This document shows, one piece after another, positions 35,160 to 45,150 of a DNA stretch of 64,000 nucleotides. Source of the stretch: Anastrepha obliqua (lineage: Eukaryota > Arthropoda > Insecta > Diptera > Tephritidae); contig NC_072893.1 of assembly GCF_027943255.1 (NCBI RefSeq), forward strand, positions 99,517,784-99,581,783. The letters are read 5' to 3'. The notes under the pieces are model-generated. The model saw only the letters and a list, made by a program, of their open reading frames with translations. It was not told the origin of the DNA and searched no databases. Every line of letters begins with the position of its first letter. The stretch's first letter is position 1. The position numbers were made by a program, and so were the translations under genes.

Positions 35160-36410
35160 AACCGACTTTCTTCAGCATTGGATACTGATATTCATGGTGG
35201 AAGTACAAATGAAGATAAGGATGATGATATGGACTCATTTGGTAATGGTGATGATGATCGGGAGGTGACTAATTGTCTGAGGAAAATGCATCCGATATTG
35301 GACAGGAAGAAATAATCGAATTAAATGAAATACTTGACTGCGATGAAGAAATTGAGGACGATTTATAGAGTGAATCAACGGTTGCGCCAGAACCAAGAGT
35401 TGACGATCAGTTTTGCCAAGGCACAGATGGAACATAGTGGATGAAAGATGAGCCATCTGCGGCTATTCGTATTCGACAATAATATTATGCGACTTCGCTC
35501 CGGATTAAGCATCAACATTCTGTTCCTATTGAAGTATTCAAGATTTTTGTAAACCCAATTCTACATTCATATATTTGTGGCCGCCCTAGCCAAATGGGTT
35601 GGTGCGTGACTACCATTCGGAATTCACCGAGAGAACGTCGATTCGAATCTCGGTGAAACACCAAAATTGAGAAAAACATTTTTCTAATAGCGGTCACTCC
35701 TCGGTAGGCAATGGCAAACCTCCGACTGTATTTCTGCCATGAAAAAGCTCCTCATAAAAATATCTGCCGTTCGGAGTGGGCTTGAAACTGTGGGTCCCTC
35801 CATATGTGGAACCATATCACGACGCACGCCACAAATAGGAGGAGGAGCACGGCCAAACACCAGAAAGGGTGTACGGGCCAATTATATATTGTATATATAT
35901 AATATTTCATTCATTATCATTTCGGGAACAAATCGATATGCAAGTGAAATAGTTTAAAAATGGAATAAAGGAATTTCAGATGCAAATCAAAGAGTTTGGA
36001 TTGATCTGACTAGCACTGAGCTTGATACTTTTGTTGGTATTCTTTTGGACATGGGTGTAACACACAATAATATACAGAAAGCGGAAATTTTGTGGCGCTC
36101 GGATGCTCTGCCCATTTTTCGAGCTGCAATGTCCCGTCGTCGATTCACATTTTGACACGATTTATTAGATTTGAAAACAGTCGAACATGCTAATTTCGCC
36201 AAAAAACCGATAACGCTGCGCCCATTGGTGATACATATATGGAATTTCTAGAATGACAACCTCAAGGATAATTATTATCCATAAAAACATATTTCTATTG
36301 ACGAATAACTAAATATTTCCACATCGAGGCCGAACTACAATAAATTCACAGAATATATCCTTTCAAAACTTGCGAAATACGGCATAAAGATCTGGTGGAC
36401 ATGTGACTCC
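35160..36410 (+). pseudogene. piggyBac transposase pseudogene
   Basis: Acidic N-terminus (DEDIGQEEIIELNEILDCDE-like frames, 35190-35380), then FFKIFVNPIL-like to 35575, SINE, and ISGTNRYASEIV, WIDLTSTELDTFVGILLDMG (35998-36057), DALPIFRAAMSRRRF (36103-36150, the first catalytic aspartate lies just beyond in this family), ITLRPIGDTYMEFL and KNISIDE (about 36280-36300), containing the IDE catalytic acid. Stops and shifts abound. piggyBac transposases cut and paste at TTAA. Confidence 0.82.
35578..35900 (+). mobile_element. tRNA-derived SINE copy in piggyBac transposase
   Basis: Full-length copy: TGGCCGCCCTAGCCAAATGG, TTGGTGCGTGACTACCATTC, B box ATTCGAATCTCGG, body and GGGCCAATTATATATTGTAT tail. 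It splits the transposase frame between NPIL and GTNRYAS. No clear duplication because both flanks are AT-rich. Confidence 0.88.
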
Positions 36411-36415
36411 CAAAA

Positions 36416-36954
36416 AAAAAATATTTATTTTATTTATTAAAGTCAAACATACAACCGTTAACAATGAAATCAAAATTAAAATTATTGTAGTGGTAAAGAT
36501 GTTGCAGTTGGAGAAGGTATTATAAAATGGAAAGAAGGATAATATTAGTAGTAGCAGGAGTAGGGATTAATTGGAATTGATTGAAATAATGAGAAATCGT
36601 TTGAGAGCATTCAACAATATTCGACAAGGCAACGAAGCAATTTATGTTTGAAGCGCACGCTCGCTTTTATACATTTAATTTTTCAGTCGATCTTTAAAGT
36701 ATCTGGATTCCTGAGTATTAATGGAGTACCACTAAACATTTAAACTTAAACTAATAGTCTAAAGATACCAATCTAATTTTTAGTGACACTAGTGAACGTA
36801 AACGAACAGAACGAGAGAATAGCGTCTCTTTGATTTAACGCAGCCAGCATCACATATTTACTAACAGGACGAGCGGACGCGTCATTACAATTTCCCCAAC
36901 CAAGCGTATATTTCGTAGTGTTAGCATTGAGCGAAATAAAATAAATAAATTAAT
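36416..36954. other. Unassigned, possible LTR or leader of gypsy-like element
   Basis: AT-rich sequence with TTCAACAATATTCGACAAGG and an AATAAAATAAATAAAT stretch, lying just upstream of the gag-like region. Its partner LTR is not in the window, so I leave it unassigned. Confidence 0.35.
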
Positions 36955-37531
36955 ATTAAATAATAGCATGGTTCGCTCTTAAGTCGCCACCATTTTGGAA
37001 ACCAGATCCGCGTCATTGGTGCGCGCAGATAAAAACCAAGTTTTCGCGGGCAGGTATCATCACATGATCGTCATGCCACAAAATACTTTATGGTGGTTGC
37101 TGAAATTGATTCAGCAGTATTATCACACGCCACCGATATAATTGCAGCTCCTTCCACTGGCGGAAAGTACAACGCATTGAAGAAGCGACACATTGGCAAA
37201 TTCGGCGAATCAAACGAAAAAAGACTCAAATGTTTGTTCCAAGCCTGCGAATTAGGGGGAAAAAACAATAGCATTATTAGGGAAAATAAAATACCTAGCA
37301 AATCAGCGCTTGAACAAAGAAATTTTAAAGTCGCTTTGACTACGGCGCTTGCCTGTGCACGTGAACAGATTTTAACAACGCTGGAGGACAATATTGAGGA
37401 GTTAGCTTGGGAGCCCGACAACATTATGGATTTCAACAACGAATAGCGACATAAATGTCTTCAGCACTCCTGATATATCAACTGAAATCTCTGAATTGGA
37501 GATCAGATTACATTGACTGGAGTTTAGTAAC
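36955..37531 (+). pseudogene. Gypsy-like Gag fragment, interrupted by Transib
   Basis: Across frames: KSPPFWKPDPRHWCAQIKTK and FSRAGII (36976-37060), then MVVAEIDSAVLSHATDIIA, STGGKYNALKKRHIGKFGE and KRLKCLFQACELG (37090-37260), the capsid pattern of Ty3/gypsy-group Gag (PPFW...P..WF..VE..F and GKY..LK). It runs up to the Transib insertion at 37537 and continues beyond 40377. Frame breaks near 37060 and 37446 show decay. Confidence 0.82.
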
Positions 37532-37536
37532 CGTCG

Positions 37537-40372
37537 CACAGTGATTCAGGTATATGGGCTAATCGGACAAAAATCACTACTCCTTACTTACCGATTTTAA
37601 TTTAATAAAAGCAGTTGTGTAGCTCATGTATAGAGTTACAACTGTAGCATGAAAAAAAGTTCTGGGCTAAGTTAGGAGGCAGGAAGTATAAACGAAAAAT
37701 TTTAGAATATTAAACATTGAACTTTTAATAATATTAATTTATTTAAAACAATAATTTTTGCTATACATTTAAAAAAATCAAAATTATGTTTCCTCTTTAA
37801 TTAGCTAGGAATATTTTTAACGCATTCACAAACTTTATATAATAAAAAAAAAATATTTTTCAGTAGTACAAAAAAAAACTTAACATAGGAAAGGAAGAAA
37901 AAGAAAATTATTTAGTTAGTCACTATCTGAAATATTTTCTAAATCAAATTGATTTACATTTTCCTCTAAAATATAGGTTTTAATATCCGAAAAATTAAAA
38001 GAATGCGAAGTGGTAGTCTTTCTCAGAGAAGATATAAAGGGGTCTGATGTGACTAGTAAATATGTCATAATATCTTTATTAGTGCTTATTCTAGAATTTT
38101 TTCGTATATGATAAAGACGACTATTTCGTACCTCCTTATGCCTAGCTTCAAGTGCGTCTTCTGCCAGTTGCACTATTGGTAAATCAAAATGTTTAATGAT
38201 CTCTTCGCCATGAACTAATAATTTATGAACACTGGAAGGCATATAAAACCAGTCATATAATTCAATGTAAAGCTCTCTGGTATTATTTAAAAGTTCTCGA
38301 AAAATGTCGATGTTAATTTGCTTTCCAGAAGACACAACACGTAATATTTGAGAAAATTTAAAAATCAAATTCTCATCAATGCCCGTTATTTCAGAGCTTA
38401 TTTTGGGATTTTGAAAAAACCTTCTTGCCGTATTCCCATCATTAGTGGACCCGTAACCTGGCTTAGGTTTATCCACAACTAAGCCTAATTTTCTTTTAAA
38501 GTCGTTTGAATTATTTCTTTTGAATATCAACGCTTTTTTCCGTGCCTTTTACTTGTCAGCTTCTAAAAGGAAGCCTATAAGCAATATGTAATAAATATTC
38601 GAAGCTACGGATCCACGAATGAAGAGATGACATCCCAAAATTAAAATTTTCGATTTTAACTGGTTGTTTGAGAACTTCTTTAGTATTCATTTGTTTTGGT
38701 GTAGCTCCACAAATGAAGCAAGTTTGAGTAGAATTAGTCTCTGATAAGGTATTAATGCAACTTCCATCAAACATTGTAAAGTGAAATTTAAAATTTACAG
38801 TGTAATTTTTGTTTTGAAAATTTATAATTATATTTTTTAAATCGTTTATTTCTTGCTGCAGTCTCAAGCCTTCTGTTTTAACTAAATAGGAATTTTCTTT
38901 AACAAACATAAATTTAATTGGTCGACAGAAAAATGTTGACGAAGAGCGAGGATTATTCCAAAAAATATAACCTTTTTCAACTGACAAGTTAAGGGGTGAC
39001 ATAGCAACTAAAAATAAATATTCGTCAGTCATTTCTGTGGAGCTAAATACTTGTTTGTAGGTGCTATGCCCAGAGCTTCCATCGAATCCGTATTTACATG
39101 TCAGAGTTAAAGTTTCACTTTTTATATATTCTCTGTCTAATATTGATTTTAAAATGCTTTTTAATGTATAATCAAGAAGTTGTTGTAGATTTATTTTAGA
39201 TCCTTGTTCTGTGGTTATAATATCTTTTGGTAATAAACTGTCTCGAAGCTGTCGCAGTTTATAGATGCTGGGTAAAAATTCTGAATGCACACTATTAATA
39301 TAATAATTGATCTAAGTAAGTTATATTTTCTCTGAGAAAGATCTAACTGAAGATAAAGCGCTAAAGTTTCCTGTAAAGTCAATGAATGTTTTTTGAATTC
39401 CTTAAACTCAACCTGACTATTACTTTTTTTAGATAATTCTTTTACCGCAAAAGAAAGCTCCTCCAAGGTGTATTTTGAGACCAGTTCTTCAATTCGCCTC
39501 TTTTTAGTCTTCTCACTTGACTCCCCAAAGGTACATAAGGTCTTCCACGAGAAGTGCTTTGTTCAGCAAAAGTGTTACCTGGAACAGCTGGTTTTCTTAA
39601 AATAGCTTTTAGTGAGGTCATATATATTTCAGAGTTCAGCCATTTGCTTTCTTTGGCTAAAAACTGTTCTTTTCTGCGAAAATTTTTTTGCCATTTAATA
39701 TTTATTTCTCCACAAAAAATGCCAACAGATTTTTCAAATTCCCGCTTAGTTGCTTTCGTGACAGTCTGAAGTCTCATTAGGTTTAGAACCTTTTCAACTA
39801 ACTTATTTTTCCTTTGTTTTTTGGGCAATGAAATCCATGTATCCACCAAATCTTTATATTTTATATTTGACAAAGTACCTAAAAAATAAAAATTCGGAAT
39901 AAAGTACAACTTTGCGCAAAAAAAGGCCTATACCTTTAAAAACAGAACAGTTTAAAATATCAAATAACAACAAATTTGAAAAAGCACCTTTTGGGACCTT
40001 TAACCAAAAATAGAGTTTTCTAAAAATACTGACTACTTTACAAAAAAAATTAAGAAAAATACCAAAAATATATTAAAATATTTACATACCTTGCTGAATA
40101 TTTGCCATAATAAACGAGTCAAACTATAAAATATCGAAACGTTCAGAACGAACTACCATACAATAATAAATGTTGATCAAATCTAAAAAAAGCAAAATAG
40201 GATTTTATTTAGGTAGACTTTATCATAATTTTACTGATAAGGAAACAAAAAATAAAAATAAACTTAAGGTGATTTTATTTAAGCAATATAATGCAGATTT
40301 TATTTCCATTTTAGTTTTTCTAAAATATTGCTTTTAATTTTTTGATTTTTGTCTATTGTTTAAATCACTGTG
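37537..40372 (-). mobile_element. Transib element, nearly complete, with RSS-like ends
   Basis: 2836 bp. Both ends begin CACAGTGATT inward; CGTCG flanks it on both sides (37532-37536 and 40373-40377), the 5-bp GC-rich duplication typical of Transib. At the left end CACAGTG, 23 bp, then ACAAAAATC (37567-37575). At the right end, on the minus strand, CACAGTG, 13 bp, then ACAAAAATC (40352 down to 40344). A RAG1-like transposase runs on the minus strand. It interrupts a gypsy-like gag. Confidence 0.93.
37916..39909 (-). pseudogene. Transib (RAG1-core-like) transposase, frameshifted
   Basis: Four overlapping or adjacent minus-strand frames join to about 690 residues, the usual Transib length: 39909-39442, 39466-39215, 39290-38556 and 38530-37916. 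Catalytic landmarks: KYGFDGSSGHSTYKQ with the first aspartate (about 39080), FTMFDGSCIN with the second (about 38770), a zinc-binding CFICGATPKQMN, LGLVVDKPKPGYGSTNDGNT, RRFFQNPKISSEITGID and LAEDALEARHKEVRNSRLYH with the glutamate of the DDE triad (about 38155). In the family this enzyme nicks at the heptamer and forms hairpins as RAG1 does. About three shifts and a TGA near 38556 break the chain; otherwise the sequence is well kept. Confidence 0.92.
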
Positions 40373-40815
40373 CGTCGTAGCGCGTAGCAAAAGGAATGCA
40401 ATCGTGGTGGTGATACTGTACGCCTGCAGCCACGCACTAAACAATGCGTAATAAAGGCTCAACCAGCAGGCACAACCATCTATTGCTCCCATCGCACATT
40501 TGGCGAAATTGCAACACTATCCGGTCAACCATGTGCTTATGGAAAAATTGATTCGGAAAACTAGTCGCCTCTCCGTTTAGAGCGGCAACCGCAGAGGCCG
40601 ACACTAGTTCCAGCCGCTTTTTCGTTCGGGATAAAATATCTTCCGAAAAATTTTTTATCGACACGGGAACTGCGATTTCAGTGATATCTAAACGTTCGAA
40701 CGGCAATGATCACACAACAGCTATGAAGTTAGTTGCCGCAACGGACCTATTATGACGGGCCTATAAGTCGTATTTATAGGAAGACTCACTCGCAACTTAT
40801 TTTAAAGATTTCAAC
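40373..40815 (+). pseudogene. Gypsy-like Gag end and protease fragment
   Basis: Continues the element cut by Transib: CSHRTFGEIATLSGQPCAYG (about 40473-40530, a damaged CxxH..C..PC knuckle), a linker, then FFIDTGTAISVISKRSN (about 40650-40695) with the DTG of a retroviral-type aspartic protease. The frame fades at about 40810. No RT follows. Confidence 0.8.
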
Positions 40816-41679
40816 GTTAATACGAGTATGTAGGTTTAATCAGCCAACTTCCAAATAAATAAAACTGGTTTTTAAGTGCATAATTAATTTCATTACACGT
40901 GATGGAACTATTTTCTTTAAAGCTGGATCACCAAATGCCTGCTGTGTATGTTATTATTTATTTATTACTACGCATTTTATTTCTATTGCCTTCTATGTAC
41001 ATAATATATTTATATTTCTTGTAAGACATATTTATAAGTTAAAAACGTTTTTTATGCTTCGAACTTGAATATTTTTATGTTAGGAGCGACATAATTCATA
41101 GTATTCACATTTAGGTTCTTATTCTTTCTAATTTCTCTTTATTAGGTTATAGGATCACCTACAAATATTTGTAAATACTTGTTTTTTTATTTATCACTAA
41201 GAAAAAAAAACTTCATTTTCAACAATAAAACTAGTCGATTCCCCTCTTAGATGTTCTTGCTGTCTACACATGTATATACATACATACATATTTACATATG
41301 TACGAAATGACGTGCCGGTAACTACAATATAAAAGTAGTATAAAAGTATATACATATGTACACATTAGCATTCATTTAGACTTCTGAAAAACCCATATTA
41401 TATTATGAATGTATGTATGTATATCTTCTGGTCCAGAAGTGAATCGACTTCAAGTTTGCACCCCAAATATCATGTGGTTGATTCACTTGGACATTAAAAT
41501 ACGAATAAATCAAATACAAAACGAGCTGCCGATGCGCAAAAACAGGAAAATGTGAATTACAAAATTAGTAAATATAAGGGGTACTCTAATTTCGTTACTT
41601 TAACGGTTTGTTAGTTGGCAATTTGTTAGTACCAGCTGGTTTATAGCAATTTCATTACATACAACTACAATTTAAAACC

Positions 41680-41680
<1 letters not shown>
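40816..41680. other. No recognised gene
   Basis: AT-rich intergenic DNA with TACATA microsatellite stretches (41270-41360). An imperfect inverted pair AGTGAATC/GATTCACT at about 41437-41490 brackets a CACCCCAAAT core; no function inferred. Confidence 0.4.

Positions 41681-41682
<2 letters not shown>

Positions 41683-41719
<37 letters not shown>
41683..41719. repeat. (TA)n microsatellite
   Basis: About 18 TA units directly beside the SINE tail, probably grown from the TA-rich 3' end of the SINE. Confidence 0.9.
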
Positions 41720-41720
<1 letters not shown>

Positions 41721-41997
41721 TTGGCGCATACTCTTTTTAGGTATTTGGCCGAGCTCATCCTCCTATTTGTGGTGAGAGCTACAGTTTTAAACCGACTCCG
41801 AACAGCAGATATTTTTTATGAGGAGCTTTTTCATGGCAGAAATACACTCGGAGGTTTGCCATTGCCTGCCGAGGGGCGACCGCCATTAGAAAATTTTTTT
41901 CTTTATTTTGGTCTTTCACCGAGATTCGAACCTACGTTCTCTCTCTGAATTCCGAATGGTAGTCACGCACCAACTCATTCGGCTACGGCGGCCGCCC
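41720..41997 (-). mobile_element. tRNA-derived SINE copy
   Basis: Minus strand: GGCCGCCGTAGCCGAATGAG head, B box GGTTCGAATCTCGG, body, and end near GAGTATGCGCCAAG with the (TA)n tail. A deletion removes about 25 bp around the TGTGGAACAACATC body segment. Confidence 0.88.
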
Positions 41998-42337
41998 ATT
42001 AGTCATGTAATTAAAAAGCTCAGCGGGAAAGTTGCTTTGATGGAAGGTAAATAAAATTGTATATCTCAATTGACTGTATACAATTTACCTAGGAGTCCAT
42101 ATTTTCTATTCAATCCAACAGAATTTTGATTATAAAAATTGCTTCCTTACTTTTTTCATTTTCTTGTTGTTGTGCCAACTATCGATGAAATTGCTGAGTT
42201 CTCATCCGTGGCGTTTCGTTACTTGGATTTACAAAAGCAACCAAGTAACGGAACAACAAGCTCAGTGTGAAGACCCATATTATGTTGCAATTTCTACACA
42301 GGTATTTAAACACTTTGCATACATATATATGTATATA
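41998..42337. other. No recognised feature
   Basis: An open frame over 42164-42300 shows no recognisable domain. Confidence 0.35.
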
Positions 42338-43238
42338 CGAGGTGTGTTCAAGAAGTATCGCGAATTTTGTGTTTTTTCAAAAATTATTTACTTATTCATT
42401 AATATTTATTTTGTCCCCTTCAAAGTAGTCCCCATGAGATATTACACACTTGTGCCAACGTTGTTTCCAATCTTCGAAGCATTTCAAAAAATCTTTCCTT
42501 TTTTGATCTTGTTCAGCTCCTCCTTCGATGTCGTCTTTATCTCGTCAATCGTAGCGTAGCGTCGTCCTTTCATGGGCCTCTTCAGTTTCGGGAACAAGAA
42601 AAAGTCACAGGGGGCCAGATCTGGGGAATACGGTGGCTGTGGCATCATTAGTGTGTTGTTTTTGGCCAAAACGTTGCACACAAGCAACAATGTTGAGCAG
42701 GGGCGTTATCGTGATGCAAGAGCCAATTTTTGTTCTTCCACAAATCCGGGCGTTTCTGGCGGATTGCTTCGCGCAAATTGCGAACTGCCCTGTGGCAAGA
42801 ACTCATGACGCACAACGCCCCTGCAATCGAAGAAAACGGTAAGCAAAACTTTTACATCCGACCGAATTTGGCGCGCTTTTTTCGGTCTTGGTTCGTGCAG
42901 CAGCTTCCATTGAGATGATTGAGCTTTGGTTTCCACGTCATAACCATAAACCCACGCTTCGTCACCAGTTATGACCCTCTGAAGCAAATTTGGGTCGTCG
43001 CGGACAGAGTTCTTACAGGTTCTTTGATCCATCTTTTTGAATAGTTAAAAATCGAAGATGAGCCGAAACACGAGCAAGCAAAGCAGCTGTCAAAAATTAT
43101 TTAAACATTCAAAACGGCCGAACTGGTCGCCATGGGTGAGAGACATGAGTACCAACATATCGCCACAAAAAAATCGAAATTCGAATATACGTAACCTGCG
43201 AAAATTCAAAATTCGCGATACATTTTGCACACACCTCG
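42338..43238 (-). mobile_element. mariner element, internally deleted
   Basis: 901 bp with inverted ends CGAGGTGTGTTCAAGAAGTA and, reversed, CGAGGTGTGTGCAAAATGTA, each beside TA. Minus-strand transposase pieces: LRKNFKHSKRPNWSPWVRD-like start region, FVSAHLRFLTIQ-like linker, KNSVRDDPNLLQRVITGDEA with WVYGYDVETKAQSSQW (first catalytic D), KVLLTVFFDCRGVVRHEFLP, and LAKNNTLMMPQPPYSPDLAP with CDFFLFPKLKRPMKGRR (third D). The HDNAPAH segment is damaged. Same family as the relic at 19166-19710. Confidence 0.92.
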
Positions 43239-45150
43239 TATATGTATATACGCTTACGGAGGCATCACTTGATTTATTATAATAGAGATATGTGTATGTA
43301 TCAAGGCGTATCTATATAAGGTGATAGCAGTTAAACAAAAACAAAAGGTTACATGTATTTTGTTCTTGCTTTTTTGGCACAAGTGTCAAAATAATTATTT
43401 CCAAGGCGAATTTGAGTGTGAATAGTAAATAAACGCGAGTGTGACGTTACATTTTTCGAAGTACATACATATATGTTAATAACAAAAATAATTAAGAACT
43501 AAGATTATTATTCACTCCTAAGCAAGAAGTTACAGCATTCATAATAACAAAATGTTCAATTTTGTTATTAAATGAAAATGAAGTGCAGAATGCGTGAAGA
43601 AATTTGCGAAGACATAGAAAAATACTTACCATTGCTTCATTTAGATAGTATTTCCACCTATATGCAGCGCCTGCTATGAGGATTTCATAACTCGAAATTA
43701 AAAAGCTGCCGAAAAGCTAGTGAATAAAAGGATGATATAAAAAATCCCGACAAATTTCATTACGTTAATATATAAAATATCGTTAAATCCATAGTTTATT
43801 ACATACTATGTATATGAAAAAGAAAACACGAAGTAAAATGGTATTCTTAAAATACAAAAGAAGCAAATAATTTCTTTCTGAACAGTTTGGAAAAAGGATA
43901 TAATTAAAATGTCAAATTAGCAAGTTTTATTTAAGCTTAAAGGTTTACAAACTACGTTTGTCCTTTTTATTTCAATTTCTTTACTTAGCTTATAGACTTG
44001 ATGTTGACTATGGCTATGAAGTTGTCGTTCTGTACTACGCAAAACTAGCGTTATAATGGTATAACAAATAGATACGTGGCTATGAGGAGAACACAAGTTT
44101 ATATGTAGGGGGAAAGTATTTGCCAATTTATAAATTAAAAGTGGATTTGTTCGCAAATACGTACATTAAATTAGTTTATTTCATTTAAAATGTTCATCTT
44201 CCTTCAAAGTGCCTCTTGGCAAAGTGATCCATTTGTAATGTAACCCCCAATTGAAGCTGGTTGACTTCAGTATAGGAAAACAAGCACATCGCCTTCCACA
44301 GCATATGCATCTACCATACCAAGTTCTGAAACATAAATTGAAACACGTAAGACAAAAATATTGCATACTCGTAGACCACTAAAATACTTACGCATAAACC
44401 TTGTTCATTTTGTGGAACATTGTTTCTAACTGAAGGTGGACTACACATACATAGCAATGTAGAAACAAATTTTTGACAGCAGTGCCAATTCGCCCGAAGC
44501 GAATTAATCAGCTTTTCTAATAGTACCACCTTGTATATATACGGCTTGGTATGTATCTTCTTATAACCGCGATACATGCTACTACATATACACGTGCCAA
44601 GTAGATATTTGGTAAAAAATATGTATTTATGTGTAAGTGTGCAAATACTCGTAAGTTTAGATATGCAAAGTATGTACATAGGTAAATAATAAATAAGTAT
44701 ATTTCACAGATTTACTTTTTGTATGTGTTGATTGTATGTGATAGTTTATGTTTGTAATTAATTAATGGCTCCCAGATATTAAACGTGTATGCGGTTTGTT
44801 GTTTGTAGATACAGTTGATAAGTTTAAATTTACATTGAGTAGTTTACACTTCGTTCAACTTTAAATCAAAATCGGAAATTCGGATGTAAATATGTATATA
44901 AGCTAGATTCAAGTATAACTTATAATATATTAATATCATGAAGAATAATATTTTAGTCTGATGGAATGGTGTATCTTGTTATTTGTCTATCCAAAATTCT
45001 GTGTATAAGTTGATTTAATAAATCTGGTTTTACCTCGTTTTTACCTCTTATATTGTACATTTAATAAGATGATATATAAGGAAACTTGAAGGTTTCTAAA
45101 GCATTTAATAAAACTAACTTGACGAGAAACAACTTAGCGCTGTGAAAGAC
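43239..45150. other. Upstream region of the cuticle gene, no gene recognised
   Basis: AT-rich. Small frames at 43917-44679 have no recognisable domain. This stretch should hold the cuticle-gene promoter; I cannot point to a certain TATA box or initiator. Confidence 0.45.

Larger units (their letters stand above)
34353..36415 (+). mobile_element. piggyBac-type element relic
   Basis: TTAA at 34353-34356 is followed by CCCTTCGTTGGGCACCCG, a piggyBac-type end. A second GGGCACC with GGGTGCAACCC lies at about 34492-34516. The transposase lies at about 35100-36410. The right end is missing where the sequence changes at about 36415. Two SINEs are inserted. Confidence 0.75.

Noticed and set aside
37071..37439. 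Minus-strand 122-codon frame
   Set aside because: The plus strand encodes a Ty3/gypsy capsid pattern over the same bases.
41437..41490. Stem-loop AGTGAATC/GATTCACT as an RNA gene
   Set aside because: Arms are short, the loop is AT-rich and nothing around it suggests transcription.
44180..44680. Minus-strand frames as an upstream gene
   Set aside because: Low-complexity, no domain, and no supported splice partner.
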